Assembly (NCBI RefSeq): GCF_000519265.1
Contig: NZ_KI912608.1
Location: forward strand, 3,009,313 to 3,073,312
Direction of reading: 5' to 3'
DNA from: Desulfonatronum lacustre DSM 10312
GTDB lineage: Bacteria; Desulfobacterota; Desulfovibrionia; Desulfovibrionales; Desulfonatronaceae
Length of the DNA: 64,000 bases
The notes under the pieces were generated by a model. The model did not search any database, was not told where the DNA came from, and saw nothing but the letters and a program-made list of their open reading frames with translations. This document shows, piece by piece, positions 60,179-64,000 of the stretch. The position numbers and the translations under genes are program-made. Within the stretch, counting starts at the first letter, position 1, and every line of letters starts with the position of its first letter.

Positions 60179-60808
60179 TCAGGCGTAGCTCCGACTGCTC
60201 CACAGAACCCGACCAATGACCCGCAACGTCTCGACCTCGTCGCCCTGCAAGGTGACCGGCTGATAGCGTTGATTGGTGCTGTAAAGCGTAATCAGGCCGG
60301 GACGGGCCTGGACTCTTTTGATCTGCAACACGTCCGCCAAGCCGACCACGTAGAGGTTGTTGTTCAGAACTCCGGTTTGGCTTTGATCAAGCAGGATGCT
60401 GTCGCCGGGTTCCAACTCCGGAGACATGCTGTCGCCGACCACGTCCATGACCACCATGTGTTCCGGCCGGCCTTTCCTGGCGACCCATTTCCGATCAAAA
60501 GGAATTTCATCGACGATATTGTCCCGCACGTCCAAGGAACCGATGCCGGCGCAGGCCCTGGCCGAGACCTTGGGGATGTATCGGGTCTTGTGCTTGTCGG
60601 CCTGATACACCGGTCCGATTCCGGTTTTCAGCCACTCCGGATTCACCCCGAACATGCTGGAAAGGGTCAGTGCCCAGCCTTTGGGCACGCCTCGCGTCTT
60701 GGCCAGGGTGATGGCCGGGGGTTCGATGCCCAGGAGGTTGGCCAAGTCTTTTTGGCTGCCGATCTCGGCGACCTGGGATGCGCGTTTGAAGAAATCGTCG
60801 AATTTCAT
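60179..60808 (-). CDS. CI/LexA-like repressor with S24 peptidase domain
   Basis: A 209-residue phage-type repressor. An HTH region (GSQKDLANLLGIEPPAITLAKTRGVPKGWALTLSSMFGVNPEWL) is followed by a LexA/CI S24 domain with Ser in VVGDSMSPELEPGDSILL and Lys in DVLQIKRVQ. It could self-cleave on DNA damage, as CI and LexA do. The Ala-Gly cleavage site may be ACAGIGS, which lies at the expected linker. A palindrome precedes the gene. No prophage genes are near, so it may be a chromosomal stress repressor. Confidence 0.88.
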   Translation of the reverse strand: MKFDDFFKRASQVAEIGSQKDLANLLGIEPPAITLAKTRGVPKGWALTLSSMFGVNPEWLKTGIGPVYQADKHKTRYIPKVSARACAGIGSLDVRDNIVDEIPFDRKWVARKGRPEHMVVMDVVGDSMSPELEPGDSILLDQSQTGVLNNNLYVVGLADVLQIKRVQARPGLITLYSTNQRYQPVTLQGDEVETLRVIGRVLWSSRSYA

Positions 60809-60830
60809 GGGGTAGCCTTGGGACGGACTG

Positions 60831-60844
60831 TTTACAAAAGTTAA
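60831..60844 (-). promoter_or_regulatory. palindrome TTTAC-AAAA-GTTAA before the repressor gene
   Basis: TTTAC (60831-60835) and GTTAA (60840-60844) match the site before the zinc-ribbon gene with one mismatch. It lies about 23 nt from the repressor start, in the promoter region. Confidence 0.5.
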
Positions 60845-60929
60845 CGACTTGTCAAGCCCCTAGGCATCCTCCATGATGAGCTATCATTTTCCAGCAGATG
60901 GGAATTGTTTGAGAAAGGAGGGAACACTC

Positions 60930-61001
60930 GTGGCGATTATTTCCAAGGACAGATTGGAAGTGATGACGTTGCACTGGAAAAGCTACTTTGATGAGGACTG
61001 A
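60930..61001 (+). CDS. possible 23-residue leader peptide before the aminotransferase
   Basis: AAGGAGGG lies before a GTG at 60930 that opens MAIISKDRLEVMTLHWKSYFDED, stopping 6 nt before the aminotransferase ATG. The strong site suggests it is translated, probably coupled to the gene. It may also be a remnant of a longer gene. Confidence 0.4.
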   Translation: MAIISKDRLEVMTLHWKSYFDED

Positions 61002-61007
61002 AACGCT

Positions 61008-62117
61008 ATGCACCTGAAACCTTTTCGATTGGAGCGATATTTCGCCAAATATGAATTCACGGCTCCATTTCTGCTCTGTACCTCGGACAGCGAGAGCATG
61101 TCTCTGGGCGAACTGCTGGCCATGGAACCCGATGCCGAGCGGCGTTTCCAGGCGCTTTGGCTGGGCTACACGGAATCGCTTGGCGATCCTGAACTGCGGC
61201 GCGAAATCGCGGCGCTGTACGACACGGTATCCGCGGAGCATGTTCTTGTTCACGCCGGGGCTGAAGAGGCGATCTTCAACTTCATGCATGTCGCGCTGGA
61301 GCCGGGGGATCACGTCGTCGTGCATGCGCCGTATTATCAATCCCTGGGTGAGGTGGCCCTGAGTATTGGCGCGCATGTCGTCCCGTGGCGCGGCGATCCG
61401 GAGCGGGGCTGGGCCCTGGAGATCGACGACCTCGTGCCGCTGTTGACCCCGCGCACGAAATTGGTGGTGGTTAATTTCCCACACAATCCAACGGGCTTTC
61501 TGCCGTCCGCGGCATTTGTCGGGGAACTGGCCGCGCTGTCCAAACAGCATGGCTTCATCACCTTTGCCGATGAGGTCTACCGGGGCCTGGAGCTTGATCC
61601 TTCCCGTCGCTTGCCGGGCTTCGTGGACCTGGACGAACGGGCCGTCTCCCTGGGGGTGATGTCCAAGGCCTACGGCCTGGCCGGATTGCGCATCGGTTGG
61701 ATTGCCACCCACGACAGGGAGCTGTATCGGAAAATGGCCGCCTTCAAGGACTACACCACCATCTGCAACAGCGCTCCCAGCGAGTTTCTGGCCGCCTTGG
61801 CGCTACGCAACGCCGCTGGGATCATCCAGCGGAACCTGGAAATCGTCCGCTCCAACCTGGATACTCTGGACGCCTTTTTCGCCGAACATGCCCGCTGGTT
61901 CGACTGGCAACGACCTCCTGCCGGTACGGTGGCCTTTCCGCGACTGAAAGGCACCGATGTGGACAGGTTCTGCGCCGATCTCGTGGAGCGGGCCGGGGTG
62001 CTGTTGCTTCCGGGAACACTGTATGAGCCGGGGTTGAACCATTTCCGGGTCGGATACGGTCGACGCAACCTGCCTCAGGCCTTGAACCAACTGGCTTCCT
62101 ATCTGGCGACATCCTGA
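61008..62117 (+). CDS. PLP-dependent aminotransferase, class I/II
   Basis: A 369-residue enzyme. VNFPHNPTGFLPS is the substrate and PLP-binding segment, FADEVYRGLEL the Asp/Tyr motif, and VMSKAYGLAGLRIGWIA holds the Schiff-base Lys (near residue 222). HAPYYQS and VGYGRRN complete the fold-type I set. The start has no strong site of its own, which fits coupling to the short frame upstream. The amino acid substrate is unknown. Confidence 0.92.
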   Translation: MHLKPFRLERYFAKYEFTAPFLLCTSDSESMSLGELLAMEPDAERRFQALWLGYTESLGDPELRREIAALYDTVSAEHVLVHAGAEEAIFNFMHVALEPGDHVVVHAPYYQSLGEVALSIGAHVVPWRGDPERGWALEIDDLVPLLTPRTKLVVVNFPHNPTGFLPSAAFVGELAALSKQHGFITFADEVYRGLELDPSRRLPGFVDLDERAVSLGVMSKAYGLAGLRIGWIATHDRELYRKMAAFKDYTTICNSAPSEFLAALALRNAAGIIQRNLEIVRSNLDTLDAFFAEHARWFDWQRPPAGTVAFPRLKGTDVDRFCADLVERAGVLLLPGTLYEPGLNHFRVGYGRRNLPQALNQLASYLATS

Positions 62118-62165
62118 AGCCGGGCTGAAACCGCGCTGGCCGGGCCTTTTTGGTACAGCGACATT

Positions 62166-63677
62166 TCACGTTGACGTCTCGACGTATTGCCGCAATCGGC
62201 TCTCCCGTGCTTCGGAGGCCAGGGCCTTCCAGATGTTGTAGCACATGAACAGCAGGACGAAGTTGAACGGCAGGGCTGCGGTGATGGCCATGCGTTGCAG
62301 GGCGGTCAGGCCTCCGGAAACGAGCAGGATGGCGGCAACGGAGGATTGGGTGATTCCCCAGGTGATTTTCTTGGCCAGGGAGGGGTTGGGCGATCCTTTG
62401 CTGGTCATGATGCCCAGGACAAAGGTGGCCGAGTCCGCCGACGTCACGAAAAAGACGATCAACAGTACCAGGGCGGCGTTGGACAGGATCAGCGCGCCGG
62501 GAAAATGGTCGAAGACCAGAAACAGGCCCGTGGACACGTCGTTTTGGACCGCCATGCCGATGTTCGTCCCTTGTTCCAGCTCCAGGAACAACGAGGCCCC
62601 TCCGAACACGCTGAACCAGACAAAGGTCAGCAAGGTCGGCACCAGCAGGGCTCCGCTGACAAACTCCCGGATGGTCCGGCCACGGGAAATCCTGGCCACG
62701 AAGATGCCCACGAAGGGCGACCAGGCGATCCACCAGGCCCAGTAGAACAGGGTCCAGTTCTTGTACCATTCCTGTCCCAGGAACGGATTCACCGCCAGGC
62801 TCATTTCCAGCACGTTGCCCACGTATCCGCCGATGGTGTCGGTAAACACATTGAGAATGTACGAGGTCGGTCCGGCGATCAGCATGAACAGAAGCAGGAC
62901 AAAGGCCAGGAGGATATTGGTCTTGCTCAGGGTCTGAATGCCCTTGTCCAGGCCCACCGCGGCGGAAACCATGAATAGAAGCGTCGTAACCAGGATGATC
63001 AGCAGCGTGTAGCCGGTGGAGGAAGGCAGGCCGTAGAGGTGTTCCAGGCCGCTGTTGATCTGGATCGCGCCAAGCCCCAGGGAGGTGGCGATTCCGAAGA
63101 TGGTGGCGAAAACGGCCATGATGTCGATGAAGTGGCCGATGGGACCGTAAATACGGTCGCCGAGCATGGGATAGAAGCAGGAACTGATCAGGGGCGGCAT
63201 GCCGCGACGGAAGGAAAAATAGGCGATGCCCAGGCTCATCACGATATAGATCGCCCAGGGATGCAGGCCCCAGTGAAAGAAACTGTAGCGCATGGCGAAC
63301 GTCGCCGCCTGTCCGGTTTCCGGCTGGATGAATTCCGGCGGGTCCATGTAGTGACTCAGGGGTTCGGCCACGCCCCAGAAAATCAGGCCGATGCCCATTC
63401 CAGCGGCGAACAACATGCTGAACCAGCCGAAGTAGGTGTACTCGGGCTTTTCATGATCCCGCCCCAATTTGATCTCGCCGTATCTGCTCAAAGCCAGGAC
63501 CAGGCAGAACACCAGGAAGAAAAAGCCGGAGAGCATGTACGCCCAGCCGAAATGGGCGATGATCGCCCCGTGGAGGGCGGCGGAAGTACGGTCCAGAAAT
63601 GCCGGATCAATCACCCCGGCAAGAACGAACACGACGACAATGACCAACGAGGTCAGAAAGACCTTGTCTTGGAACAT
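62166..63677 (-). CDS. BCCT-family betaine/choline/carnitine transporter
   Basis: A 503-residue carrier starting at MFQDKVFLTSLVIVVVFV (ATG 63677, GGGAG upstream). About 12 helices are seen. Signature segments are MGIGLIFWGVAEPLSHY, YSFFHWGLHPWAIY, WTLFYWAWWIAWSPFVGIFVARISRGRTIREF and FFVTSADSATFVLG. BCCT carriers import quaternary amines with Na+ or H+, often as compatible solutes, which agrees with Trk and the antiporter for osmotic adaptation. It lies 48 nt before the UspA stop. Confidence 0.95.
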   Translation of the reverse strand: MFQDKVFLTSLVIVVVFVLAGVIDPAFLDRTSAALHGAIIAHFGWAYMLSGFFFLVFCLVLALSRYGEIKLGRDHEKPEYTYFGWFSMLFAAGMGIGLIFWGVAEPLSHYMDPPEFIQPETGQAATFAMRYSFFHWGLHPWAIYIVMSLGIAYFSFRRGMPPLISSCFYPMLGDRIYGPIGHFIDIMAVFATIFGIATSLGLGAIQINSGLEHLYGLPSSTGYTLLIILVTTLLFMVSAAVGLDKGIQTLSKTNILLAFVLLLFMLIAGPTSYILNVFTDTIGGYVGNVLEMSLAVNPFLGQEWYKNWTLFYWAWWIAWSPFVGIFVARISRGRTIREFVSGALLVPTLLTFVWFSVFGGASLFLELEQGTNIGMAVQNDVSTGLFLVFDHFPGALILSNAALVLLIVFFVTSADSATFVLGIMTSKGSPNPSLAKKITWGITQSSVAAILLVSGGLTALQRMAITAALPFNFVLLFMCYNIWKALASEARESRLRQYVETST

Positions 63678-63724
63678 ACGAGACTCCCATCTGTTGGGAT
63701 GGTTGGCGGGCTTTGTCAATACAG

Positions 63725-64000
63725 TCAGGGAATCAGCAAAACGGAACTGGACACCCCGGATGTGACCCGAGAGCAGGTGGAACCGAGCAGTTTGGAAGGG
63801 AACGGTTCATTGAGTCGCCCCAGGACGACCAGATCGGCCTGGATCTGCTCGACGACATCAATGATGTGTTTGGCCGGTGAGCCGATCCGGGAGATCAGGG
63901 CGACTTCCTGGAAGTCGTCCGTGAATTTTGCGCGCAGCTCATTGAGCAACATTTCGACGTTTTCCCTGCGCAGCTGCTCCGTGTCCGGGTCAGAGGCCCG
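63725..64000 (-). CDS. universal stress protein family, N terminus beyond the window
   Basis: The frame is open at the right edge and stops at 63725, giving the last 91 residues. VALISRIGSPAKHIIDVVEQIQADLVVLGRLNE and LLGSTCSRVTSGVSSSVLLIP are the UspA C-terminal elements, with a GS-like ATP-binding loop. It lies next to the betaine carrier on the same strand, so it may be part of the same osmotic or stress response. Confidence 0.85.
   Translation of the reverse strand, partial: RASDPDTEQLRRENVEMLLNELRAKFTDDFQEVALISRIGSPAKHIIDVVEQIQADLVVLGRLNEPFPSKLLGSTCSRVTSGVSSSVLLIP

Overview
The window looks like a GC-rich chromosome segment of an anaerobic, sulfate-reducing deltaproteobacterium, probably of the Desulfovibrionales. 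The evidence is a class I hybrid cluster protein with its partner ferredoxin, a small assimilatory-type sulfite reductase, multihaem cytochromes c with a cytochrome b, several ferredoxins, and selenoproteins. A BCCT-type betaine transporter hints at a saline habitat. No rRNA, tRNA or CRISPR array was seen.

Layout. 1-4 kb: a zinc-ribbon gene cut by the window edge, a cupin, an iron-sulfur protein and hcp. 4-12.3 kb: an RND pump with its adaptor, a haem-type histidine kinase and a NIT-domain chemoreceptor. 12.5-15 kb: a NapH-like polyferredoxin and a PrlF/YhaV toxin-antitoxin pair. 15-21 kb: ion transport (TrkH, TrkA, a frameshifted Kef-like antiporter, CorA). 21-24.2 kb: PadR, FetAB and ChrA. 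24.2-28.3 kb: a selenoprotein operon. 28.7-31.6 kb: an octahaem cytochrome, a trihaem cytochrome and a cytochrome b. 31.7-44.7 kb: an accessory stretch with MsrAB and a two-component system, a dehalogenase-like hydrolase, an AT-rich HEPN-like gene between two integron attC-like sites, and a type I restriction-modification system. 45-64 kb: patatin, DUF188, sulfite reductase, a transposase-derived protein, ferredoxin, purD, an FKBP-methyltransferase fusion, an EF-G paralog, a ParB-like protein, small conserved proteins, a PilB-type ATPase, an HD hydrolase, an S24 repressor, an aminotransferase, a BCCT carrier and a partial UspA.

Main discovery. On the minus strand, between an ArsR-type regulator (28293) and a fatty acid hydroxylase-like gene (24265), four consecutive genes each contain in-frame UGA codons, five in all. 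Reading UGA as selenocysteine turns what look like broken fragments into full proteins: an unknown protein with Sec and Cys four residues apart; a rhodanese-DsbD-thioredoxin fusion with two Sec in the rhodanese active loop; and two tandem thioredoxin-like paralogs with Sec at residue 16. Each gene has a hairpin with a G-rich, GGU-type loop 20-24 nt after its (last) UGA, as expected of bacterial SECIS elements. I infer a membrane relay carrying cytoplasmic reductant to periplasmic selenol chemistry, perhaps on sulfane sulfur or metalloids.

A second theme is nitrosative and redox control. Five near-identical palindromes (TTGAYC-N2-NRTCAA) lie upstream of hcp, its ferredoxin, the NapH-like gene and the sulfite reductase, and fit an HcpR-type regulon. 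Two large hexanucleotide inverted-repeat elements and a TTTAC-N4-GTAAA operator pair are further unexplained structures.
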